Of a DNA stretch of 64,000 nt, positions 1-12,949 are shown piece by piece. The DNA comes from Rotaria socialis (taxonomy: Eukaryota; Rotifera; Eurotatoria; Philodinida; Philodinidae), in assembly GCA_905331475.1 (NCBI GenBank), contig CAJNYU010002348.1, positions 228,096 to 292,095 on the forward strand, given 5' to 3'. The notes under the pieces are model-generated. The model made no database searches and was not told the origin of the DNA. It saw only the letters and a list, made by a program, of their open reading frames with translations. The position numbers were made by a program, and so were the translations under genes. Each line of letters starts with the position of its first letter. Position 1 is the first letter of the stretch.

Positions 1-236
1 CTGAATACTAGGCTATACAACAAGACAACCGATATCAGTCAAAAAAGACGCCCACGCCTATGCCCACGCAAACCACGACATAAATATACATTAAAAACAA
101 AAAGAACGTCAACCGAATGCAACGAAACAAAAACGATTTTTGTTCAGATACTTTCTCTCGAATAATCTGAACAATAATGGCTACGAAGGAAGACACAAAA
201 CAAAAATAAAAAGTATATAATAAATAATGATAAAGT
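1..236. other. 3' flank of the SPOP-like gene, no gene seen
   Basis: No convincing coding sequence. Open frames here lack splice-consistent or family-like content. Most of it should be the 3' untranslated region and downstream flank of the minus-strand SPOP-like gene that stops at 237. Confidence 0.5.
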
Positions 237-2287
237 TCATGAAGTTCTCTGTTTTTTTCTAGGTGGACATATAATAGTGTTTTGTAGTGACGCCATAGCT
301 CGATAAGCATCTGCTAATAAATGTGGATGAGTACGTATCATTGTTTGAAAACCTGGTGTATCTAAGACATCTGTAAAAAAGAATAAATTAAATATTAGCA
401 TTAAAAATATCTCTTTTTTAATACCTTGTGGGTGAGCATTAATAAAATCAATAGCTTGTTGCCGCAATTGCGTAGCTGAATGAAGATCAGCAAGTATAAG
501 TGTATCAGCAACATTGTCACGATCAATAGTTGTACACAATGTTTCCTCGCATTGAACTTTAAGTCTTTCCAAACAATATTTATCAGCAGCTGGTAAAAGT
601 GCATCAGCAACTGTATCAAGATTTTGTGCTTTTCCAGTATATATAAAACGAAGAATTTCAAACATAATATCTGCATCAATATCTTCGATTTCAACACGTG
701 AACGTTCGTTTTCGAGCATTTTATGTTCAAACATTGCTTGAAAAACTTTCGATCGTGCACCTAATATTGCTTTATGAACAGGAAATTCTTTATGGCCACA
801 AACAAGTGTTACATCGGAATAGATCGGAGTGTCAAGTAAAGATTGAAAATCGTCACTTAAATGACATTCGGGAATTTTAAGCTAGAAAAATAGAAAATTA
901 CGATAAATTTTCATTTTCAACAACGATCTTACCGAGTTAATTTGTGTTTGTCCGCTAAAATTCACACTATCAGCAACAACGCTAACTTCACAAAATAATG
1001 TTAATTTATCATCCGGTAAAAGACCATTAGCTTCATCAATTAAGAAATCACGACGAATGAATTTTTTAAAACCCCAATCTTTTCCTAAAATTTGAAAAAA
1101 AAATTGTTTCTCGCTGTAAAACATGAAACAAAGAGGAATGTTTAATTATGTATATTGTGTTAATAAGTTGGACTTCGCCTCAATAACGTCTTATTGTAAT
1201 CTACTATCTACGTTGTTATTGCATTTCTCAGACTAATAATAAGTAAACCGAATGTATTCCAAAATAAAAACCATAAAACAATATTATTGTAATTTACAAC
1301 AGTACTATCGTTGTGTCCTATAGAAATTTATGAGAAGAACTTTTTGATAAAAAAATTACCTTGAACAAATCGATAAGCACGTTGAGATTCCATTGCTTTT
1401 GTTTCGTCGCCTTTTGAGTTAAGTATTGAAAATTTAAATTTAGCTCTTGTTTCACATTTACTATTTGGTGCGGCAACAAGTAATAGATACAATGATAAAT
1501 AATCTTTCGATTCTTCATCAAGACCTTTTGGATTAAGACGTAAACACCATTTAAGTTTATCATTTGCATTAGCTGAAAATGAGGACGATTTTAATGCTTC
1601 ACCCATTTCTTCACGACAAAATGAAAAATTATTTATTGTCCAATGAAATGAAAACTATTTAAGAAAAAAAAGAAAAAACAAATATTAAATTATCTCGAAC
1701 ATAGCACACGAAATTAGTATCAATAGAAAACTAATCCTCAAATGAATCATTACTTATTTATTTTATTATCGACAACTAAAAACATATTTACATTTGAGTC
1801 ATTCAATTCGAAATATTTTATTGGTCCATGAAGAAAACTATTGACAAAGTCCAATTTTTAAAATTAAATAAAGTACTCAAATCGTATCCTTCGTAAATGA
1901 AAACAAAATTAATTTTACACGTGAAAATTTTAACAATCATATTCATGTAAACATTAGTTTGATATGTTTGAAGACGTCTAGTTCATCATGTCATATAAGG
2001 AAATAATTAGTTTTTTACTTCTATCATTCCATCTTTTCTCTAGAAAAACAAAAACAATTCTTTACTTTGATAACTTTAACACTTGTCAAACACCATGATT
2101 CTGAAATCGGTTGATTAAATGCAGAAATTGGTTGTTGTACTGTTGAGACTGTCGTATGTTGATGATTATTTTGTGTCAATAAAATACTACTTGATGTATC
2201 ACTTATCATACTGCCAGCTATATAATGAACAGAGGGTGATGGCGCTCTTACAACAACAATATTTTGTGGTGAATCGGGTAGCATCAT
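237..2287 (-). CDS. SPOP: SPOP-like MATH-BTB substrate adaptor of Cullin-3 ubiquitin ligases
   Basis: Five exons read on the minus strand: 2066-2287, 1360-1654, 933-1084, 425-881, 237-370, giving 419 codons in continuous frame. In order the protein has a Ser/Thr/Gln-rich N-terminal stretch, a MATH domain (about residues 62-200, with SPOP-like blocks [27 protein letters not shown] and [15 protein letters not shown]), a BTB domain (about 235-335, with FRVHKA-type and FIYTGKA blocks), a BACK-like tail and a basic end PPRKKQR, like the SPOP nuclear localisation signal. SPOP recruits substrates through MATH and binds CUL3 through BTB; it acts in the nucleus. The start at 2287 is the first in-frame ATG after an upstream stop. 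The N-terminal extension is about 45 residues longer than I recall for vertebrate SPOP. The last intron (371-424) is in frame, so an uncorrected reading frame runs straight through it. Confidence 0.95.
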
Positions 2288-2663
2288 TTGTAATTCTTAA
2301 TTGCAAAGTTAAAGAATCAAACGTATGCACGAGAAATCTAGAAAATAAAATAATTGTTACTATTATGATCAAATAGTTTTGACTACTACTATCTGTTGAC
2401 TACATAGTTAATCACAGAAAATAAATGAATCATTTGGCGTAAGGTTATTTCAGTGACACATATAGATTATACATTCTTTATCAATGAAATTTTTAAGAAA
2501 GTTTTTGAGATAATTTTTATTTCTTCAAATTGTTTTATTTCTTAGTTTTCGAATTAGCGAACTCTAACTCATTATATCATTGGTTAAAATATTCAAACCA
2601 ATAGAAAATTTATTACGAAGCAGGTAAATTATTTATTGTTTATTTTTCTGGTTCACGATAGAT
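2288..2663. promoter_or_regulatory. Bidirectional promoter spacer between SPOP-like and CARS2 genes
   Basis: These 376 bp separate two divergent start codons and hold no coding sequence. An inverted CCAAT pair, ATTGGTT at 2579-2585 and AACCAAT at 2596-2602 with exactly 10 bp between, lies 61 bp before the CARS2 ATG. CCAAT boxes are the known target of NF-Y. The same arrangement recurs in the spacer at 58562-58700. Assignment as a promoter is inference from position. Confidence 0.6.
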
Positions 2664-5600
2664 ATGATAAAATTTCAACCGCAGCTAGCATCTTTTCGGT
2701 CTTTATTATCCTCATCCTACCAAAGATACTATTCATCATCTTCACAAATCCATGATGTTTACATATATAATTCAAAAATTAAATCATTGGAGAAATTTGA
2801 ACCTAAATATCCTGGAACGATATTTTGGTAGGCAACTTATTCTTTCATTTCATTATGCTTCTCTTTTTCCTTTCTTGTTGATATAAAGGTATTCCTGTGG
2901 TCCAACAGTTTATGATAGTTCTCATATAGGTCATGCTAGTACCTATGTCACATTTGATATTATACATCGAATATTAAAGCATGTATTCAATTATAATATT
3001 GTTCTTATGATGGGTATAACCGATATTGACGATAAAATAATAAACCGTAGTCAAAAAGTTTGTTTAGAAATACTTGCAGAGGATTCATTTTTTTTTTCGT
3101 TTTATTTCATATAGGAACATGTTCACTATTTAGAAATATCGAAAAAATATGAGCAAGAATTTATTGATGATATGTCAAAACTTAATGTTCAACCACCAAC
3201 ACTATACGCACGTGTATCGGAACATATACCATTAATAATTAATTTTATACAAAAACTAATTGATGATGGCTTTGCTTATTCATGTCCATCAGGTAAATGA
3301 CAAGATTTCATCTCATATAAATTAGAAAAAATTTGTCTTCAAGGGTCAGTTTACTTTAATATGACTCGATATGGAGAAAAAAATGAATACAATCATCATC
3401 GTATGAATGAACAAGGTGTATCATCATTAGAATCAGATATTATTAATGAAAAACGAAATGCCCGCGATTTTGCACTATGGAAAGGACGAGACAAAACAGC
3501 TAACGAATTGAAATTTCAATCACCATGGGGTTTTGGAAGACCTGGCTGGCATATTGAATGTTCTGCAATGGTTAGGTAAATAAATAGTCTGTTATTATTT
3601 TGGAAAAAAATACAAAGACGAAACCATTATTTTAGCCGAACATTTGGATCTCATCTTGATATACATTCCGGTGGACTCGATCTTGTTTTTCCTCATCATG
3701 CTAATGAAATACTTCAATCAACAGCCTACCATGGTAGTAAAACGTGGGTTAATTATTGGTTACATGCGGGTATTAATTAACGACTTTTTAGTTCAATGAA
3801 AGAAAATAATTGAAATCTAGGTTTATTAAATACGAAATCTATGGATGAAAAAATGTCGAAATCATTAAACAATACAATACTTATTCGTGATATGCTTAAA
3901 ACATATACAGCAACACAATTTCGTTTATTCTGTCTAATGCATGATTATCGATCACGTAAGTTCATGAAGAAATTTCATATTAAGATTTATTCATAGATTT
4001 TAGCTAGATCGTTTGAATCAGCTGCTATTCAACAAGCATTATTCGTGGATAAATTATTTAAAGCATTTTTTGAAACAATTCAAGCTTGCCAAAAAGGTCT
4101 AGTTGATATATCAACTTTATCTGAAGCTGAAATAATTACAAAGTATAAGAGATAATTTTCAAAATTATCGCGGTCTTTAATCTGTTTTATTCTTATTCAA
4201 TTGTATAGAATCAGAAATGCACAGGAAGAAATTGTTGATGTTTTAGCAAATAATTTTGATACTCCATCAGCTATGACACGGCTACAAGAATTAGTTCATT
4301 GGATTAATTCACATATGAATTATGACACACCTACCACCAATGAGGTATGATATATCAATGGGTAAGTTAGATGTTCATATAAATAGAAACACCATTCGAT
4401 TGATGTACATACACATCGAGAGCATAGACATGAAACAATTTTAGTTTTATACACTAAGAAAATAGTTTAATTTTCTAACTATGTATTCATTTCTGCTTTG
4501 TTTTTTTTATCACTGGTTATGTAATCCCGTTTTCATTCATACTGATGAGAAAGAAGTATCCATATTCTATGAGCTTTTTTTTTGATTGATTATCAGTATG
4601 TACATCAGGAATAAAACAAGTAAAGTACTTGATCTTTCCTTTGAAAAATGTTTTTTTTTTGTGAACTTTGACTTCGACTTTAACATGGACGAAAAGTACA
4701 AATATTCTCGACTGACATCTGCTCTATATTGTTTTTGATCCAAGTTATACCATTTGTTTTGCATACTGTTTTTCTTCGAAGAAACAGGAAAATAAAATCA
4801 AGAACTTAAAACTGCTGGAACAAAGCTTTCGTTCATTTTTCTGATTGCTAAAATGCAAACTATTCGAATCAAACTTTTGATCTTTTCAAATATATCTTCA
4901 AATGTTATTCTTTTTTGGTATCATAGAAATCATTGTCCGTACATTTTGTGAGATGCTTGAAAACTAGGCATTGAAGCTACTTTTAAAAATATACAATTTA
5001 AAAAATATTTTCGGAAAAATTAAAATAGGAAAATTTGTTGCGCAATCTTATACTATCAAGATATTGTGAACACATATTCGAGTAAAGCAAAATATGAAAA
5101 ATTCTAAGTAATTGCTTCTGATTCCAAACACATTTCACTTTCAATAATCCATAAAATTGAAGGTACTCACGCCAAATGAATATTTACTAGACATAATAAA
5201 GTTATTTGTCAGCGTTAAAATAAAACTTTATAGAAAAGAAATAATAAAGAGAAACTCAAGATATTGAATTTTATCAATTGAAGAGAGTTACGTTTATTTC
5301 TTTGGATTCTGATCTACTCGATTTCTAGTGATCACTTTTTTTTCTGTTCTTTAGAATACAATACATAACATTCCAACGTGTGCATTATTTCTAGCCGTTG
5401 ATTTTATTCAATCATGGTTAAATATATTTGGTATAGATATTAGTTTATCTGGTCACCAAAATCAAGTAAATCTATAGACTTGGATATTTTTCATGAAAGT
5501 TTGCTTTTGTTTTTTGTTTTTGAAAATAATAGAATAGTTCATCAGATCGTATTCTACTAGAAAATGTGATTGAAAAAAGTGTTCAATTTCGTACTAATAT

Positions 5601-5807
5601 ACGTGAAATATGTCGTCGATCACCATCGGATGAAGTAAATCCCAAGAAATTGTTACTCGAACAATGCGATGATTATCGTTCACAAATGAAGTATATTGGT
5701 GTTGACATAAAAGTATTACAACAAATTATTGATTTATTTTTATTTCAAGATCTTTTCATGCATTTTAGGATCGACATCAAGCTTCAACATGGTCCTTTAA
5801 GAAATGA
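2664..5807 (+). CDS. CARS2: Mitochondrial cysteinyl-tRNA synthetase
   Basis: Charges mitochondrial tRNA-Cys with cysteine in the matrix. Eleven exons: 2664-2827, 2889-3057, 3115-3292, 3344-3575, 3636-3769, 3821-3955, 4004-4142, 4209-4344, 5355-5465, 5533-5712, 5769-5807; 538 residues. The class I signature HIGH is literal (SSHIGHAS in exon 2) and the KMSKS loop is present (EKMSKSLN in exon 6). The zinc-site blocks YSCGP, HIECSA and FPHHANE match the family. The N-terminus ([20 protein letters not shown], then RYYSSSS) is Arg/Ser-rich without acidic residues, as expected for a matrix presequence, which is why I call CARS2 rather than the cytosolic enzyme. Intron 8 (4345-5354, 1.0 kb) is the only long one. 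The last coding exon is 13 codons and joins at DIK|DRHQ, as in vertebrate CARS2. Confidence 0.95.
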
Positions 5808-5930
5808 AAATTGATCTTGTGTTTTCTTTTTTCTTCATTGATATTCATAGAATAGAATGAAGAATTGAAAATCTAGTTGACACATTTTTAATATTTCAGA
5901 TTTGTAAACCTTCTCTATAAATAATTAAAA

Positions 5931-6581
5931 ATGAGTTTTGCACTTATGCGCGGCTTTCGAACATTAAGTCGTATTGCTCATCCATCTTTGGTCAATTCAT
6001 ACTTTCTTGGTGGCCCGTCATCGGTAAAATTTGCCTATTTGAAAAAAAATTCGCTTGATTTTATTGGCCTCTTTAAATTCTATTTAAATAGAAATCAATG
6101 ATACCTATAACTAGTGGAACAGCCATTCAACCTGTATTTTCACCTCAAAATTCAGTAGCAAATATGGCTTCATTCACTACATCAGATCATTGGAAGGTTG
6201 AACGTGTGGTAGCTGTAGCTATGGTTGCTATTATTCCAGGCTCATTTGTCTGTGATTCAGCAATGATGAATTATTTACTTGCTGCTACCATGGCTATACA
6301 TGCTCATTGGGGTTTGTTGAATAAATATTTTTTGAGTATCTAATAATAAATTGTATGCTTCAAGGAATGGACGCAGTATTGATTGATTACTGTCCAAGAA
6401 AAGCCTTACCATTTGCTAATCTTCTGCGATATGCAATGACAGCTATTGCTTTTGGTGGTCTTTGGTAAGAGTGAATACGAATATTTTTATTCACTGATGC
6501 ATTGTTTCTTATTTTAGTTATTTCAACTACAACGACATGGGTTTAACAAAAGCATTGAAAGCACTTTGGGCTCTTCATTGA
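5931..6581 (+). CDS. SDHD: Succinate dehydrogenase cytochrome b small subunit (CybS)
   Basis: Membrane anchor subunit of complex II in the inner mitochondrial membrane; it helps bind heme b and ubiquinone. Four exons: 5931-6023, 6092-6311, 6365-6464, 6518-6581; 158 residues. The N-terminus MSFALMRGFRTLSRIAHPSL is a typical presequence. Three hydrophobic helices follow. The family blocks HWKVERV, MAIHAHWGMDAVLIDY (heme His region and the quinone-site Asp-Tyr) and LCYFNYNDMG are visible. It begins only 123 bp after the CARS2 stop on the same strand, with no inverted CCAAT pair in the gap. Length matches the animal family (about 150-160). Confidence 0.95.
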
Positions 6582-6925
6582 ACATTTTATTATATCTATC
6601 TCTAGATTTCAATCCTGCACAGACACATATTATCGTATAATTATTTTGCCCGTAACTTTAGTGAGATTGAATATCAATTCTATCCTTTTTTCTTTTTGCT
6701 GAATAAAACAAAAACAAAAAAAAATCTTTTCATCAATTATCTTTTTATTTGATTCATTAATAAACGAATCTCTATGACTCAATATGTGTCTTAGTGAGAT
6801 ATCGATAGAGAATATATTAAAATCATTAATATCAATAAAAATAAATAAAATATTGTTGATTAAAATTTCTCGTTGAACATGTTTCGTTCATTGTCTCACA
6901 ACATTTTCTTATTTCCAGACTTGCG
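6582..6925. other. Spacer between SDHD and AMACR
   Basis: AT-rich, no coding sequence seen. A splice-acceptor-like stretch (TTATTTCCAG ending at 6918) stands just before the AMACR ATG, so a 5' untranslated intron is possible. An upstream ATG at 6879 is not in frame with AMACR. Confidence 0.4.
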
Positions 6926-8139
6926 ATGGCTTTACGCGGTCTTAAAGTACTTGAATTATCTGGTTTAGCGCCGGCTCCATTTTGTGGTATGCTTCTTGCT
7001 GATTATGGTGCTTCTGTAATACGTGTTGATCGAAAAGGTGATCAACAAAATACTCGGCTTGATCGTCTTGCACGAGGCAAACGATCGATTTCAATCGATC
7101 TTAAAACACCAGCAGCTATTGATATATTTCGGCGGCTATCTTCTAAAGCTGATGTACTTATTGAACCATTTCGACCAGGTGTTATGGAAAAATTAGGATT
7201 AGGTCCACATGTATTACTAAACGAAAATAAACGTCTTATTTATGCTCGTTTATCAGGTTATGGACAAGATGGTCCATTATCAATGAAAGCTGGTCATGAC
7301 ATTAATTATCTATCGATTAGTGGCCTATTATCTATGTTTGGTAGAGCAAATAGCAAACCACATCCACCTATTAATTTAGCAGCGGATTTTGCTGGTGGTG
7401 GTTTATTAGCTGCTTATGCAATTATGTCAGCAATATTTGAAAGACAAGCAACGAATCTTGGACAAGTACTTGACTTATCACTTGCCGAAGGTCTATAGAT
7501 TCTTTTTGGCCTAGTTAATAAAATTATTTATTCATTTATATAGGATCATCCTATGTCAGTTCGTGGATGTGGACTTCACGTGATTTACCCATTGTATGGT
7601 TTGGTGAACAACGTGGTGAAAATCTTCTTGATGGTGGAACTCATTTCTATGATACATATGAAACATCAGATGGACTTTATATGGCTGTTGGTGCACTTGA
7701 GCCGCAATTTTATACGCAATTACTTCTTGGCCTTGGTCTTGATCCCGATGATGAAAAGCATAGTCAAATGAATATAAATGAAATGAAAATAAAATTTGAA
7801 CAATTATTTAAAACTAAAACTCAAAAAGAGTGGACTGAAATATTTAATGAATACGATGCTTGTTGTACACCTGTGTTAGATTGGAATTCTGCATGTGAAC
7901 ATAAACATAACCAAGAAAGAAACAATTTTTCTACAGATCAAAATAAGAATAGAATTGTACCAATGCCAGCACCGAAATTTTCAGTATCGAAATTACCATC
8001 AATCAATAGACCATTACCATTGCCAGGTGAACATACAATGGAGATTTTACGTGAAATTGGTTATAGTAATGACAATATTAAACAATTAATTAAAGAAAAT
8101 ATTGTTCAGAATGTTGAACGATCGAAATCAAAATTATAA
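6926..8139 (+). CDS. AMACR: Alpha-methylacyl-CoA racemase
   Basis: Interconverts R and S 2-methylacyl-CoA esters so that branched-chain fatty acids and bile-acid intermediates can enter peroxisomal beta-oxidation. Two exons, 6926-7490 and 7544-8139, 386 residues (the human enzyme is of similar length). CoA-transferase family III fold: N-terminal block LKVLELSGLAPAPFCGMLLA, catalytic His in AGHDINY, catalytic Asp in AADFAGGG and the Glu of GALEPQFY, all known active-site positions. The protein ends in SKL, a canonical type 1 peroxisomal targeting signal. I see no N-terminal mitochondrial presequence, unlike the dual-targeted mammalian enzyme. The splice falls inside the Gly of AEG|SSYVSS. Confidence 0.95.
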
Positions 8140-9046
8140 TGATTCTTTTTTTTTTTATAATTCTTTCTTTTTTAATTTATTCATTTACATCTGAATAAAC
8201 GCATTCTTATTATAGTACGTACAAATAAAAATGTCATTTTCTATCCTTTTCCTATTGTAACTGTAGTGTTCACTATAGGTTGTCTATTAGACTATAGTTT
8301 CCTACTCCTTCATTCGATATTTTGTTTGTAAACGCCCACTATGATTACCATGACATTTAAATGGATAAGAACGGATCTGAAGCATCATAGGAGAAAAACT
8401 ATGCGGTATGCTTCTGATACGAACATAGTACCAAAGAAGAAAACATGTGGAAATAGTTGTTTATTATCACACAACTTATAACCTACTACTAAATGCCTCC
8501 AAAGGAAAATCCAAAACAGACAGAAAATGTGAGAAATAACCTTGAGTTATTTTTGTCAACAACAAGATTTATGAATGAATATCAATGATAATCGATAGAT
8601 CATTAATATAACTAGTGTTTTCTACCAATTTTTCTTTGATTTTCTATGTCTTGTTCTTATCGATTCTATAGAACTACCTCTTATTATACTGTTGTAATGT
8701 TGATGATAATAGTAATAATACTACAATAAAGAAAAGAAAAATCCGTTATCGTCTAGGAAAATATTCAATTAAGCACGGATATGATGATTTCCCGATACAA
8801 TCTATCAGCATGATAGGCAGTAGCAATAACAACAACATCTGTCTCACTATCACCATTCTATATGGATCGTGAATTCTAATAGCAATAGCATCTAGAAATA
8901 GCTCTCGTATCGAGTACTAGGCTTCACAAGAGATAATAAATAAGATCTAAAGTAGACACTAAACTAGATGTATTAAAGAGGTTCATAGCTTTTATTTTCT
9001 TTGATTTTACATTAGGTGCCAAGGTTTGAGTATAAACAAATACGAA
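8140..9046 (+). other. Spacer plus probable untranslated leader exons of the next gene
   Basis: Most of 8140-8490 holds nothing recognisable. An ATG at 8493 opens a short frame (MPPKENPKQTEN) that meets a good donor at 8529; the matching acceptor at 9015 leads into 9016-9049. Joined this way the frame reads 12 plus about 11 codons and then goes out of frame with the main protein, which begins at 9047. These exons therefore look like leader with an upstream reading frame, or the gene has an alternative N-terminus that I could not resolve. Confidence 0.4.
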
Positions 9047-12000
9047 ATGGTCAGTTGCACTACATATGTTTCGGTTGATTCGTTCAATAGAATTATTTTA
9101 TTACTATCTAGGAAGAAGCACCACATTTAGTTGCACATTTTATGGCTGCTGGAGCTGAGAAACGTTTAGAAGATTATCATTTTTTACGTAATACTTATGA
9201 AACAGTAAGTTATGTGTAGATGGTTATAAACAAAAAACAAAGACGAAAAACATTATTCATATAATTATTTAGATAAATTCACAAGAAATACAACTGAACC
9301 GTATTTTACGTATGCTTGGTGAAGATGAATTTAGTCTTAATTGGCGAACAGAATTTTTACCCATGGGCAGAGCTCGAACTCGATCGGCTTATGATTTTGA
9401 TCAATGGAGTAGAACTATGACTTTAAAAGGCAGCATTGCTTATGAACGTCTTCGAGTATTTCATAAAATTTTATCAAACTAAGTCATTGAAATAAAAAAT
9501 TCTATTATTTGAATAGGAATTAGAACATGATCCTACAAAAGTTGGAGGAGCAACACTACCAACAACATCTCGTCGTGTACAAGAACTTCGAGAACGTCGA
9601 CAACGATTAAGTGAACAACGTGAATTTGTACCGTCACCATCTGGTCGTGCTAGTAGTGTTGCAGCGTCATCTCGTTTACAAGCTGTAGCTGAATATGATA
9701 CAGCATTAATTGAATCAGAAACAAAACGAAAACGACAAGTCGAAGAAAATCGATCGAATACTCTAGACAATGAGGCCAATGATTTAACTACAAAACGACG
9801 TGAAAAATTGAAAGCAATGCTTGAAGAAGAAAGTAAAAACTATGAAAGTAAGTAGATCTTGTCTAAGAAATAAACAATTGTGGAAAGACAAAAATTCTAT
9901 TCGGCTCTATTTAGGATCAAAAAACGAAGAATTTGAATCAAATAAACGTTTAACAAACAATAATAATTTGATAAAAGATCAAAACGAACATGTACTAAAA
10001 GATCGAAATGAACATGACTTCAAAGATCAAAATGAAAATGTGTTAAAAGACGATGCGAATAATGTTGACAAAAATCGAAAATCATCTGCTGATTCCGATC
10101 AAGAAAACTCGGGAGATATTGAGTTAATGTCATTTACTGTTCGTTGGGAACCTGTATCATCATCGAACAAAACTCAAGATGATAACGATTCTTTGATTCG
10201 TCTTTTCTGTCAATGGGCATCGCCCAATTCATCATCGACGATTGATTATTTAACAATTGAACGCCAATTTGGTGATCAAGAATGGTTATCTATTGGAGAA
10301 AAAATTAATAGATTAGACAATCAAACTCAATTAGATATATCACTAATGAATGATAATGACAAGAAAACTCATGCTACTACTCCATCATTGTTTCGTCTTA
10401 AGGCTCATCTTCAAAATGGTCAAACATTTACGAGCAAACCAACAGATGAAATATTTATGAATCTGTGTCCAGAAAAGAATATCATTATACCTGATGTTGA
10501 AGTACTTTCACCGAGTTCCGTGCAATTAACATGGGACAATAATGAAAACGAAGAAAAACCAAGTATTTATGATATTGAAAAGAAAGAAGATGAACAATTA
10601 CAATGGGAAAAAGTGACTGAAGTTCCATTGTCACAACGTTCAGCTAGAATAGATAGTTTAACTGATGCTAATCAATGTCAATTTCGTTTAATATCATCAT
10701 CGAGTGAACCAGAAGAAATCAAAAAGACAGGTAGGAGAAATACAACATTTTGTTTTTGAATATAAATCTCTCTCTCTCTTTATATATATATTTATAGAAA
10801 GTGAGGTCGAACCAGAAGTATTAACTGTACATAATGTGAATGAATGGCTAAATTCATTGCATATTAATCCAACATCAGCGAATACAGTTGATATTGACAT
10901 ATCAGAAGAAGGCTTTAAAGCATTCGATTCATATAAAATTGAATATACAACAGTGGACGAATCAGATCATTGGACACAAGTAAAATATTGTTTATTTTGA
11001 CAAATTTAAATCGTTCTCTTGTCTTCTTTTTTCGTACTAGATGTCCGATATTACTCATGATAATCCACATTTAGCAATTAAAAATCTTAAAAAAGGTGCC
11101 GATTATCACTTTCGTTTCACTCCTATTTCACCAGCAACGGCAACAATGAAAGGAGCTGACACTTCTCAATTTTCTGTTGTTCTTGATGTTAAAATGCCAT
11201 CAATACGAAAAGGACGATGTTAGTTGGATATTCTATGTATTTATTCTTTTATATTGTTTCATTTTTTTTAGTTGCTTCAAGTGAAAATGAAGCACCTGCC
11301 GTCGATGTTGTTCCTCCTCCTCAATTTTCAATTCAAAAACTTGATGCAACTAGTGTTCTTATTGAAGCTGTTGTTCCCGAAGAAGAAACACCAACATTTG
11401 AAGATGTTTTTGATGTTTATTCGAAAAATGAAACAATGGATGACGATTGGACTAAAGTACGTAATATATTAAAAAGAAACAAAAATTGTAAAAATTTCTA
11501 ATACACAGGCTCATTTTTATTTATTATGATTTATGAATTGTTTTTAATAATACAAATGAAACTTTTCGTTTTCACCAATCTAAAAAAACATCTTATTTAT
11601 GTAGTGCACTAAAAATTACATTTATAAAATCTTTTGTTTTCCACATAGAAATTTCTATAGTTATATTTAATTATTAATACATGATTTAGGTTGGAACAAT
11701 TGATAAAGAACATCCAAGTACAAAAGTTGAAAATCTTGAAGAAAACATGGCTTATAGTTTTAAAATCGATAACATAACATCACCATTAGATGAGGAGCAA
11801 GCTAATACCGTACAAGAATTAAAATTTGATACAACACCGGGTAAAATTTTCTTCGACATATAGTCATCTTTTCTTGCCACTGGACATTCTAATTGAAAAT
11901 TATCTCGCATATATTTCTTCTATTTTAGTAAAACTATATGATGCATCAGCATTACTCGAGAAAATAGAAAAAAATCTTGAAAATGTTGTTAATAATGTTA

Positions 12001-12949
12001 TGCAAGCAGGTAAGAAGAATCGCATATTTTTCTTCAATTATGACTAACAGATAGAGTTTGAAGCGATAGCAATAGAATCAAATTTTCGGTACATATAACC
12101 TGTTTCAACCTATCTATAATGAGGAAGCCAGACATGATGTGACTTCGTATAATCTTCCTCTTACCATAATTTTCTCAAATATCATCACATGTCGTATCTG
12201 TTATATTGTAATAGTACATTTAAAGGAAGATGTGAGTTTGAATGAAATCGAGAGCTAAACTAACATCCACATTATCATAACAATCTCAAAACTAGCAAAG
12301 AAAACATTTCTAAATTGATATTGTAAAAGATTTGAAATTTATCTTTTGGTTTTTAACATTCCAATAATAATCCTTGTTTCTAACGAACATTTTTGTGTAC
12401 AATTTCTTTATAGCTATATATAAATAAAAACGATAATTTTTCGAAAAAAGTTTCATGTAATTTATCTTTGCAGCTGCTGGCCATCAAACGCTTGATGAAC
12501 CGGTGAATAAAAGTTTAAATGAAGTTATTAAAGAAGCATTTCGTGAGGAAGCACTTGTAGCCAATGAGGAATTCGGATTTGATACATTGGTATTAAATGA
12601 TGATTTACTATTATATCGTGGCCCAAAACAAATGATGTTAAAAGAATTAGAAGTAGATGAAACAGGCGATTTATCAAAACATTACGGTGAAATTATAATT
12701 CATAATTATTGTACAACAGATCAATCAGTTGTTGTTCGAGAAGATAATTCTAATACGCGTGTTGAAAATATTGATGGTGATATAATTATACGTAATGTTG
12801 TTAGTGATGTTTTGCTAAAAAATGAACAAACACGTCATCAATTATCAATGAATATTGTTGGACAAGCGTTTTTAAAGGGTGTTCAAGGAACGTTAGTTGC
12901 ATCGAAATTTAAAGGGATTATAGTTGTGAAAAATGTACATAAACCGTAG
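9047..12949 (+). CDS. Unrecognised multi-exon protein with coiled-coil-like N-terminus and fibronectin-III-like segments
   Basis: I do not recognise the family. Exons: 9047-9049, 9112-9204, 9273-9455, 9517-9847, 9915-10730, 10798-10979, 11041-11218, 11272-11456, 11690-11840, 11929-12009, 12474-12949; 892 residues, frame kept throughout. Residues 1-200 are charged and helical (start MEEAPHLVAHFM, later an Arg/Glu-rich coiled-coil-like stretch). A degenerate 8-residue repeat, KDQNEHVL / KDRNEHDF / KDQNENVL, follows. Then come three or more beta-rich segments with fibronectin-III-like spacing (SFTVRWEPV, VQLTWDNNE, FKAFDSYKIEYTTV, DYHFRFTPIS). The C-terminal 150 residues are unlike these (HYGEIIIHNYC and similar strands). 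No signal peptide or membrane segment, so probably cytoplasmic. The start was chosen because only it fits the phase of the next exon; the ATG is its own 3-nt coding exon portion. Confidence 0.75.

Noticed and set aside
401..760. Second minus-strand frame of 119 codons
   Set aside because: Out-of-frame shadow of the SPOP BTB exon.
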